64,000 nt of DNA, from the NCBI RefSeq assembly GCF_041435355.1, contig NZ_CP108442.1, positions 496,001-560,000 on the forward strand, in the 5' to 3' direction. The position numbers and the translations under genes were made by a program. This DNA comes from Streptomyces sp. NBC_01276 (GTDB taxonomy: Bacteria; Actinomycetota; Actinomycetes; Streptomycetales; Streptomycetaceae). This document shows, piece after piece, positions 25,855 through 33,689 of the stretch; position 1 is the first letter of the stretch, and every line of letters begins with the position of its first letter. The notes under the pieces were generated by a model, which saw only the letters and a list, made by a program, of their open reading frames with translations, was not told where the DNA came from and made no database searches.

Positions 25855-26927
25855 GGTCTCCTCCGTCCGGCCGGCGGCGGGGCGGTGGAACCCCGCACGA
25901 TGAGTTCGGTGGGCAGGGTGGTGATGCCCCCCGGCGGGAGGGCCCGGCGTCCGGTCACCAGCTGCGCCGCCAGCAGGCCCGCCTCGCGCAGCGGCACCCG
26001 GACGGTGGTGAGGGCGGGAGCCGTGTCCGTGGCGAACGGCAGGTCGTCGAAGCCCGCGACGGACACGTCCTCGGGGATCCGCAGGCCCGCTTCGCGCAGG
26101 GCGGCGGCGGCTCCGGTGGCGACGGTGTCGTTGGCGGCGGCCACGGCGGTGAAGGGTCTTCCCCGGCGCAACAGTTCGCGGGTGGCGTCATAGCCCGCGG
26201 AGCGCTCGAAGCCGGCGTGCACGGTGAGCGCGGCGCAGGCGTCGGACCGGGCCTGATCGTGCCGCCCCAGGGCGGCCCGGTGGCCGGCGAGCCGCTCCCG
26301 GGTGGTGCTCAGTCCCGGCGGGCCCGCCAGGTAGGCGATGTGCCGGTGGCCGAGCGTCATCAGGTGTTCGGCGAGTCGGAAGGCACCTCCGCGGTCGTCG
26401 AACGTGATGGTGGCGACGGTCGGTGCCGGGGGCAGCGGCAACGGCGGGCGCCCGCACAGGACCACGCGCGTCCCTCCGGCCGCCATCCGGGAGACGCGGG
26501 CGGCGAGCGCGGCGGTGTGGTCCGGATCCTCGGCGGCCCCGCCCGTGAGCACGACTCCGCCGGCCCGCTGGCCCTCCAGCAACCCGAGGTAGGCGGACTC
26601 GGCGTCCGGGTCGCCCGCCGTGTTGCAGACCACGGCCAGTCTTCGCGCCTCCCCGGGCCCGGCGGGATCGAGCGCGCTCTGCAGGGAGCCCGCGAGGATG
26701 CCGAAGAAGCTGTCGGCCACGTCGTGGACGAGCACGCCGACCAGATCGGAGGTGGCCACGGCCAGCGCGCGGGCGGGGGCGTTGGCGATGTAGCCCAGTT
26801 CCTCCACGGCCTGCTCCACACGGGTGCGGGTGCCACCGGCCACCGGGTATCCGCCGTTGAGCACGCGGGAGACCGTGGCGGACGACACCCCCGCTCGCGC
26901 CGCGACCTCGGCAAGAGTCACCGCCAT
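25851..26927 (-). CDS. LacI-family transcriptional regulator of the PL8 sugar cluster
   Basis: Repressor of 358 residues. The headpiece MAVTLAEVAARAGVSSATVSRVLNGGYPV includes the recognition helix and is followed by the hinge ELGYIANAPARALA. The periplasmic-binding-like domain has VGVLVHDVADSFFG, LGHRHIAYLAGPPG, FTAVAAANDTVATGA and DVSVAGFDDLPFA. The ATG giving MAVTLAEV has GGAGGGG upstream; an upstream in-frame ATG is less likely. It is divergent from the MocA-type gene, with GCGCTT-centred operators between them, so it likely represses both directions. It is coupled to the TIM-barrel gene. Confidence 0.88.
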   Translation of the reverse strand: MAVTLAEVAARAGVSSATVSRVLNGGYPVAGGTRTRVEQAVEELGYIANAPARALAVATSDLVGVLVHDVADSFFGILAGSLQSALDPAGPGEARRLAVVCNTAGDPDAESAYLGLLEGQRAGGVVLTGGAAEDPDHTAALAARVSRMAAGGTRVVLCGRPPLPLPPAPTVATITFDDRGGAFRLAEHLMTLGHRHIAYLAGPPGLSTTRERLAGHRAALGRHDQARSDACAALTVHAGFERSAGYDATRELLRRGRPFTAVAAANDTVATGAAAALREAGLRIPEDVSVAGFDDLPFATDTAPALTTVRVPLREAGLLAAQLVTGRRALPPGGITTLPTELIVRGSTAPPPAGRRRP

Positions 26928-27008
26928 CTCGAACCCCTCCTCCTCGGCCCGGCCGTTCGTCCGGGTCATCGTCTCGTCCGGTGTGTGGATCTCCATTCTG
27001 CTCGATCG

Positions 27009-27022
27009 GGCAAGCGCTTTCC
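27009..27022. promoter_or_regulatory. LacI-type operator 1
   Basis: GGCAAGCGCTTTCC, an imperfect palindrome around AAGCGCTT, 82 bp from the lacI start. It matches the central GCGC of operator 2 at a spacing of 68 bp. Confidence 0.6.
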
Positions 27023-27038
27023 ATCACTCGAACGTGTG

Positions 27039-27068
27039 TTGTGTCACGGAGGTGAGCGGCTCTAGCCT
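27039..27068 (+). promoter_or_regulatory. Probable promoter of the MocA-DUF993-PL8 operon
   Basis: TTGTGT (27039-27044), 18-bp spacer, TAGCCT (27063-27068). The expected start point near 27075 falls at the edge of operator 2, so bound LacI would block transcription. Confidence 0.45.
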
Positions 27069-27076
27069 GATGGGAC

Positions 27077-27090
27077 AGAAAGCGCTTTCT
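27077..27090. promoter_or_regulatory. LacI-type operator 2
   Basis: AGAAAGCGCTTTCT, a perfect 14-bp palindrome with the central GC step typical of LacI-family sites. It overlaps the predicted transcription start of the downstream operon. Confidence 0.7.
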
Positions 27091-27129
27091 ATCGAGAAGG
27101 AACGACCGGCACGGAGGGACGCGGACACC

Positions 27130-28281
27130 ATGGAACGCAGGACGATCAGGATCGCGATGAACGGCGTGACCGGGCGGATGGGGTACCGCCAGCATCTGGT
27201 CCGCTCCCTGCTGGCCCTGCGGGAACAGGGCGGGCTGGACCTCGGGGACGGGACGGTGCTGTGGCCGGAGCCCGTCCTGGTGGGGCGCCGGGAGCCGGCC
27301 CTCCGGGCCATCGCCGAGCGGCACGGCCTGGAGCACGTCTCCACCGATCTGACGGCCGTACTGGCCGACCCGGAGGTGGAGGTCTACTTCGACGCCCAGG
27401 TGACCGCCGCACGGGAGGCGGCGGTCCGTCAGGCCATCGCCGCCGGGAAGCACGTGTACTGCGAGAAACCCACGGCCCTGACCTTCGAGTCCGCACTGGA
27501 GCTGGCCGGGCTCGCCGCGGCCGCGGGGGTCAAGCACGGCGTGGTGCAGGACAAGCTGTTCCTGCCGGGCCTGCTGAAGCTGAGGCGGCTGATCGAGGGC
27601 GGGTTCTTCGGCGAGGTCCTGTCCGTGCGCGGCGAGTTCGGCTACTGGGTCTTCGAAGGCGACCGGCAGCCGGCGCAACGGCCCTCGTGGAACTACCGGG
27701 AGCAGGACGGCGGAGGCATCGTCGCCGACATGTTCCCGCACTGGGAGTACCTGCTGCACGAGCTGTTCGGCCGGATCCGCACGGTGCAGGCCCTCACCCG
27801 CACCCACATCGGCCGCCGCTGGGACGAGGACGGCACACCGTACGAGGCCACGGCGGACGACGCCGCGTACGGCATCTTCGAGCTGGAGGGCGGGGCCGTC
27901 GCCCAGATCAACTCGTCCTGGGCCGTCCGGGTCCACCGCGACGAGCTGGTGGAGTTCCAGGTGGACGGGACGCACGGGTCGGCGGTGGCGGGGCTGCGCG
28001 GCTGCCGGGTCCAGCACCGGGCCTCGACCCCGAAACCGGTGTGGAATCCGGATCTCGCACAGACCGAGCCGTTCCGGGCGCAGTGGCAGGAGGTACCGGA
28101 CAGCAGCCCGGCGGACAACGCCTTCAAGGCCCAGTGGGAGCTCTTCCTGCGTCACGTCGTGCGGGACGAACCCTGGCGGTGGGACCTGCTGGCGGGTGCG
28201 CGGGGGGTACAACTGGCCCGCCTCGGGCTGCGCTCCAGCGCGGAGGGCCGCAGGCTGCCGGTGCCGGAGGTCGTGCTGTGA
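27130..28281 (+). CDS. Gfo/Idh/MocA-family oxidoreductase
   Basis: NAD(P)-dependent sugar dehydrogenase of 383 residues. A Rossmann N-terminus (IRIAMNGVTGRMGYRQHL, a variant of the usual Gly loop) leads to GKHVYCEKPTALTFESALEL with the EKP signature. The C-terminal domain has VADMFPHWEYLLHELFG, where the family's catalytic Asp/His region lies, and the substrate-facing AQINSSWAVRVHRDELVEFQVDG. It starts 40 bp after a perfect LacI-type operator and is followed by a DUF993 gene with GTGA overlap. Such enzymes often oxidise a sugar at C3; this role is inferred. Confidence 0.85.
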   Translation: MERRTIRIAMNGVTGRMGYRQHLVRSLLALREQGGLDLGDGTVLWPEPVLVGRREPALRAIAERHGLEHVSTDLTAVLADPEVEVYFDAQVTAAREAAVRQAIAAGKHVYCEKPTALTFESALELAGLAAAAGVKHGVVQDKLFLPGLLKLRRLIEGGFFGEVLSVRGEFGYWVFEGDRQPAQRPSWNYREQDGGGIVADMFPHWEYLLHELFGRIRTVQALTRTHIGRRWDEDGTPYEATADDAAYGIFELEGGAVAQINSSWAVRVHRDELVEFQVDGTHGSAVAGLRGCRVQHRASTPKPVWNPDLAQTEPFRAQWQEVPDSSPADNAFKAQWELFLRHVVRDEPWRWDLLAGARGVQLARLGLRSSAEGRRLPVPEVVL

Positions 28282-29432
28282 ACGGGATCCGGCTCCCCTC
28301 GGCGGACGGCGGGTTCCGTCGGCACCGGCCGTCGCGGGCTCCGCTCGGGCCGTTCAGCCGCGGACCGGCCCGCAGCCGTGTCCTCTACTCCGCCGCGCAC
28401 GTGGCCACAGCCCCGGCACCGGAGGCGGGTGGCCCGGTGGTCGACTGGGAGGCCACGCTCGCCTTCCGCCACCGGCTGTGGGCCCTGGGCCTCGGGGTCG
28501 CCGAGGCGATGGACACCGCCCAGCGGGGCATGGGCCTGGACTGGCCGGGCGCGGCGGAGCTGATCCGCCGTTCGGCGGCCGAGGCCCGGACCGTGGGCGG
28601 CCGCATCGTCTGCGGCGCGGGGACCGACCAGCTCCCCGCGGGGCGCCCGCACCCCCTGGCGGCGATCACCGCCGCGTACGAGGAGCAGCTCGCCTACGTG
28701 GAGTCCTGTGGTGCGGGGGCCGTCCTGATGGCCTCCCGCGCCCTGGCCGCCGCAGCTCGCTCCCCGGAGGACTATCTGGAGGTCTACGGCGGCCTCCTGC
28801 GGCAGAGCACCCGTCCGGTCGTCCTGCACTGGCTGGGACCGATGTTCGACCCCGGGCTGGAGGGCTACTGGGGCCACGACGACCTCGACGAGGCGACGGA
28901 CGTCGTACTGAAGATCGTTTCCGAGTGCCCGGGGAGGGTGGAAGGGGTCAAGATCTCGCTGCTGGACGCGGAGCGGGAGGGCGACCTCAGACGGCGGCTC
29001 CCGGCGGGTGTGCGCTGCTACACCGGTGACGACCACCACTATCCGCAGCTGATCGCCGGGGACGGGGAGTTCGCCAGCGACGCCCTGCTGGGGATCTTCG
29101 ACCCGATCGCCCCGATCGCCGCCCGCGCGGCCCAGGCCCTCGATCTGGGGGACCCTGCCGGATTCCGGGCACTGCTGGATCCGACGGTGGCCCTGGCCCG
29201 GCACCTTTTCGCCCCGCCGACCCGCCATTACAAAACGGGGATCGTCCTGCTGGCCTGGCTCGCGGGGTACCAGGAGCACTTCACGCTCCTGGGCGGGCAC
29301 CAGTCGGCCCGTTCTCTCCCGCACCTGGCGACCGCGTACGAACGGGCCGACCTGCTGGGCCTGTTCCCCGATCCGGAGCTGGCCGCCGACAGGATGCGCG
29401 GGCTCCTCGCGGCGCACGGAGCGGGCTCGTGA
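28278..29432 (+). CDS. DUF993 protein (dihydrodipicolinate-synthase-like TIM barrel)
   Basis: Protein of 384 residues with an aldolase-like barrel. WEATLAFRHRLWALGLGVAEAMDTAQRGMG at the start and PVVLHWLGPMFDPGLEGYWG, VEGVKISLLDAE (candidate Schiff-base Lys in strand 6) and YTGDDHHYPQLIAGDG are the blocks I associate with DUF993. It probably cleaves or rearranges a keto-sugar intermediate. The GTG overlaps the preceding stop and has GGAGG seven bases upstream. It is followed by another TIM-barrel gene with GTGA overlap, so three enzymes are translated as a chain. The reaction is not established. Confidence 0.8.
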   Translation: MNGIRLPSADGGFRRHRPSRAPLGPFSRGPARSRVLYSAAHVATAPAPEAGGPVVDWEATLAFRHRLWALGLGVAEAMDTAQRGMGLDWPGAAELIRRSAAEARTVGGRIVCGAGTDQLPAGRPHPLAAITAAYEEQLAYVESCGAGAVLMASRALAAAARSPEDYLEVYGGLLRQSTRPVVLHWLGPMFDPGLEGYWGHDDLDEATDVVLKIVSECPGRVEGVKISLLDAEREGDLRRRLPAGVRCYTGDDHHYPQLIAGDGEFASDALLGIFDPIAPIAARAAQALDLGDPAGFRALLDPTVALARHLFAPPTRHYKTGIVLLAWLAGYQEHFTLLGGHQSARSLPHLATAYERADLLGLFPDPELAADRMRGLLAAHGAGS

Positions 29433-30268
29433 ACCGGGTCGGTGCGCCGGACCGGCTGAGCCTCAACCAGGAGACGGTCCGGCAGTGGTCGCTGCCGGAG
29501 CTGGTGGCCGGGTGTGCCGAGGCCGGGGTGGGTGCCGTGGGGCTGTGGCGGGACCCCGTACGCCGTTTCGGGGTGCGGGAGACGGCGAAACTGGTCGCCG
29601 GCTCCGGACTGCGCGTCAGCTCCCTGTGCCGCGGCGGGTTCTTCACCGCCTCCGACCTTACCGGCCGGGCCGTCGCGCTCGCTGACAACAGGCGTGCGGT
29701 CGAGGAGGCGGCCGAGCTGGGGGCGGACACCCTGGTGCTCGTCTCGGGCGGGCTGGCGGAGGGCGAGCGCGATCTGGCGGAGGCACGGCGCAGGATCGCC
29801 GGCGTCCTGGACGAGCTGGCGCCCTGGGCCTCCGGGCACGGGGTGCGGCTGGGGATCGAGCCGCTGCATCCGATGTTCGCGGCCGACCGTTGCGTGGTCT
29901 CCACCCTGGGCCAGGCCCTCGACATCGCCGAACGGTATCCGGCGCACCAGGTGGGTGTGGTGGCCGACTCCTATCACGTGTGGTGGGACGAGCGGCTGGA
30001 GGCGGACCTGCGGCGGGCCGGTGAGGCCGGGCGGATCGTGTCCGTGCAGGTGGCCGACTGGGTGACCCCGCTCCCCGAGGGGGTGCTGCTCGGTCGGGGG
30101 CAACTGGGCGACGGCTGCGTCGACCTGCGGGGGTTCCGGGAGGCGGCGGACGCCGCCGGCTACCGGGGGCCGGTCGAGGTGGAGATCTTCCATCCGGGGC
30201 TGTGGGCCCGCGACGGCGCCGAAGTGCTGCGGGAGGTGATCGACCGCTACCGCGAGCACGTCGAATGA
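29429..30268 (+). CDS. Sugar phosphate isomerase/epimerase-like TIM barrel (second copy)
   Basis: Protein of 279 residues of the same AP-endonuclease-2/xylose-isomerase-like fold as the gene at 25.0-25.9 kb, but only distantly similar. Metal-binding positions are visible in LGIEPLHPMFAADR (Glu), VGVVADSYHVWWDE (Asp/His), VQVADW and VEVEIFHPGLWAR (Glu). The short linker RLSLNQETVRQWSLPELV opens the barrel. It starts by GTGA overlap with DUF993 and ends 71 bp before the PL8 lyase. Likely an isomerase or epimerase for the sugar released by the lyase. Confidence 0.82.
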   Translation: MNRVGAPDRLSLNQETVRQWSLPELVAGCAEAGVGAVGLWRDPVRRFGVRETAKLVAGSGLRVSSLCRGGFFTASDLTGRAVALADNRRAVEEAAELGADTLVLVSGGLAEGERDLAEARRRIAGVLDELAPWASGHGVRLGIEPLHPMFAADRCVVSTLGQALDIAERYPAHQVGVVADSYHVWWDERLEADLRRAGEAGRIVSVQVADWVTPLPEGVLLGRGQLGDGCVDLRGFREAADAAGYRGPVEVEIFHPGLWARDGAEVLREVIDRYREHVE

Positions 30269-30339
30269 CGGCGGGTCACGGCGAACGAAGACGGGCACCG
30301 GGCCGAGGGGGCCGGTGGGGATCGGAAAAGGAGCATGCG

Positions 30340-32739
30340 ATGACGGACGTGTGGAGTCGGCGCGCCTTCCTCTCCGCGGCGGGCGGAGGCGCGCTGCTGG
30401 GCGCGCCCGCCGTACGGGCGGGGGCCACACCAGCGACGGTGGACTGGGCCGCCCTGCGTGCGGCCTGGCGGCACCTGGTGCTGGGCGACGGATTCTCGGC
30501 GAACGCCGAGCCGTTCCGTTCACGGCTGGCCGAGCTCGGGGAGACGGCCCGGGGGTGGGCGGCCGCGATGGCCCCGGCACCCGGTTCGCTCTGGCCCGAT
30601 CTGGGGTTCGCCACGGATCCCGAGAAGATGATGCAGAGCTACTACCGGTTGCGGACGATGGCGGAGGCCTATGTCCGGCCGGGCACCGGCCTCACCGGGG
30701 ACGCGGCGTTGCTGTCGGCTCTGCTCGGCGGCCTCGACCGGATGCACGCGCAGGTGTACCACGCGGGCCAGGTGCGGTACGGCAATTGGTTCTGCTGGCA
30801 GATCGGGGCGCCGCAGGCGCTGCTGGACATGTGCGTGCTGCTGTACGGGGAGTTGACCCCGGACCGGCGCGCCGCGTTCTGCGCGGCGGTGGACCACTTC
30901 GTGCCGGACTCCGCCGTGGCCGTCTACGGCGGGACGAGCACGGGGGCCAACCGGGTCGACCTGTGCCGGGTGCTTGCCGTGCGCGGGGTGGTGGGCGCGG
31001 ATCCGGCGAAGATCGCCCTGGCCGGGGAGGCGCTCGCGCCGGTCTTCCCGTACGTCATCGGCGGGGACGGGCTCTACCGCGACGGGTCGTTCGTCCAGCA
31101 CACCTGGGTGCCGTACGCGGGGACCTACGGGGCGGTGCTCCTGGGCGGTCTGGGGCTGCTGTTCGCGCTGTTGAAGGGCACCCCCTGGGAGGTCACGGAT
31201 CCGGGGGCTCGGATCGTCTTCGACGCGGTGGAGCGGGCCTGGGCACCCTTCCTGTTCAATGGGCTGGCCATGGACTGCGTGTCCGGGCGGGCGGTCAGCA
31301 GGGGGATCGCCGCCCTGGACGCACGGCAGGTGCAGCCGGTACAGCAGGACGACCACACCCGGGGGCACGTGCTGCTGGCCGCGATCCTGCAGCTCGCCGA
31401 AGGCGCGAGTCCGGCCGAACGCGCCCGCTGGCGAGGACTGGTGAAGGGGTGGGCGGCGCGGGCCCACTACAGTCCCCCGGCGGCTGACCGCAGCCTGGGG
31501 CTGGCCTCGCTCGCGGCGCTGGCCGGGCTCGAAGCCGACGCCTCGGTGACGGCGCTGCCCGAGCCCGTCGGGCACCGGCTGTTCTCCTCGATGGACCGGG
31601 CCACGCACCGGCGGCCCGGCTGGGCGGCCTCGCTCTCCCTGGCCTCGCGGCGCATCGCCCACTACGAGACGGGAAACGGTGAGAACCTGCGGGGCTGGCA
31701 CACCGGCAGCGGAATGCTCGCCTGGTGGGGGTCCTCGTACGGCAACGGCCAGTACTCGGACGCCTTCTGGCCCACCGTCGACCCCTACCGGCTGCCCGGC
31801 ACCACGGTGGCGCGCAAGGCCCTGGCCGACGGTGCGGGCGGCGACTGGGGCGCACCGAAGCCCGACGCGGCGTGGGTGGGCGGGAGCACCGACGGGGAGT
31901 TCGCGTCGGTGGGCCAGCACCTGCGCGGCCTCGGCAGCACGCTGGAGGCCCGGAAGTCGTGGTTCTTCCTGGGCGACACGGTGGTCTGTCTGGGGTCGGG
32001 GATCCGCGCCTCGGACGGGGTCGTGGTCGAGACGGTCGTCGACAACCGCAACCTGGGGGCGGCAGGCGGCCACGCCCTGACGGTGAACGGGACCGTTCAG
32101 CCGTCGGGGCAGGGCTGGTCGGGGGTGTACCCCGCCCCGGGGTGGGCGCATCTGGCGGGCTTCGGCGGGTACGTTCTGCACGGCCCGGGAACCTTCAGGG
32201 CCCTGCGGGAGGCGCGTACCGGCCGCTGGAGCGAGGTGAACCGGGGCGGTTCCACCACCGCGCTGACCCGGCGCTACCTCACCCTCTGGTACGACCACGG
32301 CACGGACCCGGCGGGCGCCGGCTACGCCTACCAGCTGCTCCCGGGGGCCGGGGCGGACCGGACCGGGGCACGGGCCGCCGCGTCGGGGTGGATGAGCGTC
32401 CTCGCCAACGACGAGGCGGCACAGGGGGTGGCGGTGGGTTCCCTCGGCTTCACCGGCGTCAACTTCTGGCGGGCCGGGGTGGCGGGTCCGCTGGAGGCGA
32501 GTGCTCCGTGCTCGGTCACGGTGCGGGAGAGGGAGGACGGCACGGCGACGGTGTGCGTCGCCGACCCGGCCCGGGCGGTGGAGGCGTTGGACGTGGTGTG
32601 GGGCCGGCCCGTCGTCGCGGTGGTGTCGAGGCCGCCGAGCCTGCTGTCGTTCGTGCCGGGGCCGCAGTTGCGGCTCCGGTTCGGGAACCTCACCACGGCC
32701 GCCGGGGCGAGCGAGGAGGTGGTGGTACGACTGGGGTGA
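30340..32739 (+). CDS. Polysaccharide lyase family 8 (hyaluronate/chondroitin/xanthan lyase type)
   Basis: Secreted eliminase of 799 residues that cuts uronic-acid polysaccharides. A Tat signal (SRRAFLSAAGGGALLGA) comes first. The alpha/alpha toroid has the catalytic set Asn204 (STGANRVD), His254 and Tyr263 (FVQHTWVPYAGTYG). The spacings of 50 and 9 residues equal those of pneumococcal hyaluronate lyase (Asn349/His399/Tyr408). The central beta-sandwich follows (GWHTGSGMLAWWG, KSWFFLGDTVVCLGSGI). AAAAGGAG lies six bases before the ATG. It closes the LacI-controlled operon. Which polysaccharide it cuts cannot be told from motifs. Confidence 0.9.
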   Translation: MTDVWSRRAFLSAAGGGALLGAPAVRAGATPATVDWAALRAAWRHLVLGDGFSANAEPFRSRLAELGETARGWAAAMAPAPGSLWPDLGFATDPEKMMQSYYRLRTMAEAYVRPGTGLTGDAALLSALLGGLDRMHAQVYHAGQVRYGNWFCWQIGAPQALLDMCVLLYGELTPDRRAAFCAAVDHFVPDSAVAVYGGTSTGANRVDLCRVLAVRGVVGADPAKIALAGEALAPVFPYVIGGDGLYRDGSFVQHTWVPYAGTYGAVLLGGLGLLFALLKGTPWEVTDPGARIVFDAVERAWAPFLFNGLAMDCVSGRAVSRGIAALDARQVQPVQQDDHTRGHVLLAAILQLAEGASPAERARWRGLVKGWAARAHYSPPAADRSLGLASLAALAGLEADASVTALPEPVGHRLFSSMDRATHRRPGWAASLSLASRRIAHYETGNGENLRGWHTGSGMLAWWGSSYGNGQYSDAFWPTVDPYRLPGTTVARKALADGAGGDWGAPKPDAAWVGGSTDGEFASVGQHLRGLGSTLEARKSWFFLGDTVVCLGSGIRASDGVVVETVVDNRNLGAAGGHALTVNGTVQPSGQGWSGVYPAPGWAHLAGFGGYVLHGPGTFRALREARTGRWSEVNRGGSTTALTRRYLTLWYDHGTDPAGAGYAYQLLPGAGADRTGARAAASGWMSVLANDEAAQGVAVGSLGFTGVNFWRAGVAGPLEASAPCSVTVREREDGTATVCVADPARAVEALDVVWGRPVVAVVSRPPSLLSFVPGPQLRLRFGNLTTAAGASEEVVVRLG

Positions 32740-32785
32740 CAGGGCGGGTTGACCGGGTGGGTTGATCGGGTGGGGCCTTCGGTGG

Positions 32786-32956
32786 ATGTCGGAGGAGCAG
32801 GAGGCGGACCTGATCCGGATCACTCCCCTGGGACTCCTCGGCATGCCACAGGACTGCGCGAACCGGGTCACGCTCCTCTGCTCGGCAGAGGGCGGAGCGA
32901 TCAACGGCCGGCTCCTCCGGAGCAACGGCGGGCCCGCACAGGCGGGGGGACAATGA
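32786..32956 (+). pseudogene. C-terminal fragment of a short-chain dehydrogenase/reductase
   Basis: Fifty-six codons reading SEEQEADLIRITPLGLLGMP, then QDCANRVTLLCSAEGGAING and LLRSNGG. This is the last quarter of a classical SDR (the usual 'PLGRLG-P-DCANLVTFLCSAEGGWINGQLLRSNGG' end). The nucleotide-binding and catalytic parts are absent: the upstream DNA is the PL8 gene. A truncated relic, with two family Gly/Trp positions already changed. Confidence 0.7.
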
Positions 32957-32990
32957 GCAGGCGACGGATTCGACGGCTTGGGGGAACGGA

Positions 32991-33581
32991 ATGCTGACCG
33001 GGATCGTGATCGACGCACTGGATGTCGCGCGCATGGACCGCTTCTGGCAGGAGGCGACGCGGGGCAGGACGGACGGTCTGCGCCTGCGGTTCGTGCCGAC
33101 GGCAACGCCGAAGACGGGCAAGAACCGGCTCCACCTCGACCTGGCCGGGGGCCCGGACTGGGAAGCCGAGGTGGCGCGCCTGCTCACGCTCGGTGCGAGG
33201 CGGGCCGACATCGGCCAGGGGGACGTCCCCTGGGACGTGCTGGCCGATCCGGAGGGCAACGAGTTCTGCGTGCTGCGTCCCGGCCATCCCGGCGTGCTCG
33301 CCGACTCCGGGCTCGTCGCGGTCTGCCTCGACATCGCCGAGGAGGACCGCCGCGCGCAGCCGGCCTTCTGGCAGTCCCGGGCCGACTGGCACGCGGTCGA
33401 GTCCCACGACTGGGGCGTCCGGCTTCGCCGCAGACCCACCAGCGCGGTCTCCCTGGTGATGGGGCCGCCTGCGGCGCCGAAGGCGGGGCGGAACCGACTG
33501 CGGCTGGAGGTCACCCACCGCGACCGGGAACCGGGTGAGTTCCTCGACGCCGGCGGGAACGAGTTCCACGTCACGGGCTGA
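32991..33581 (+). CDS. VOC-superfamily (glyoxalase-like) protein
   Basis: Protein of 196 residues made of two tandem beta-alpha-beta-beta-beta halves. The first half spans LTGIVIDALDVARMDRFWQEAT to DVLADPEGNEFCVLRP. The second starts at VAVCLDIAEEDRRAQPAFWQS and ends EFLDAGGNEFHVTG. The Glu in each GNEF strand is a family metal-binding position. The enzyme activity is unknown; the family includes glyoxalases, dioxygenases and antibiotic-binding proteins. ATG follows GGGGGAACGGA. It stands alone. Confidence 0.8.
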   Translation: MLTGIVIDALDVARMDRFWQEATRGRTDGLRLRFVPTATPKTGKNRLHLDLAGGPDWEAEVARLLTLGARRADIGQGDVPWDVLADPEGNEFCVLRPGHPGVLADSGLVAVCLDIAEEDRRAQPAFWQSRADWHAVESHDWGVRLRRRPTSAVSLVMGPPAAPKAGRNRLRLEVTHRDREPGEFLDAGGNEFHVTG

Positions 33582-33689
33582 ACCCGGATCGATCCTCGTC
33601 CGGAGCCTGTTCCGACTTCTCGCTCCGCCCGCAGGACGCTTGTCCGACGCGGTGCCGGGCAGGCGGCGGGCGTGACATAACGTGCCCGC

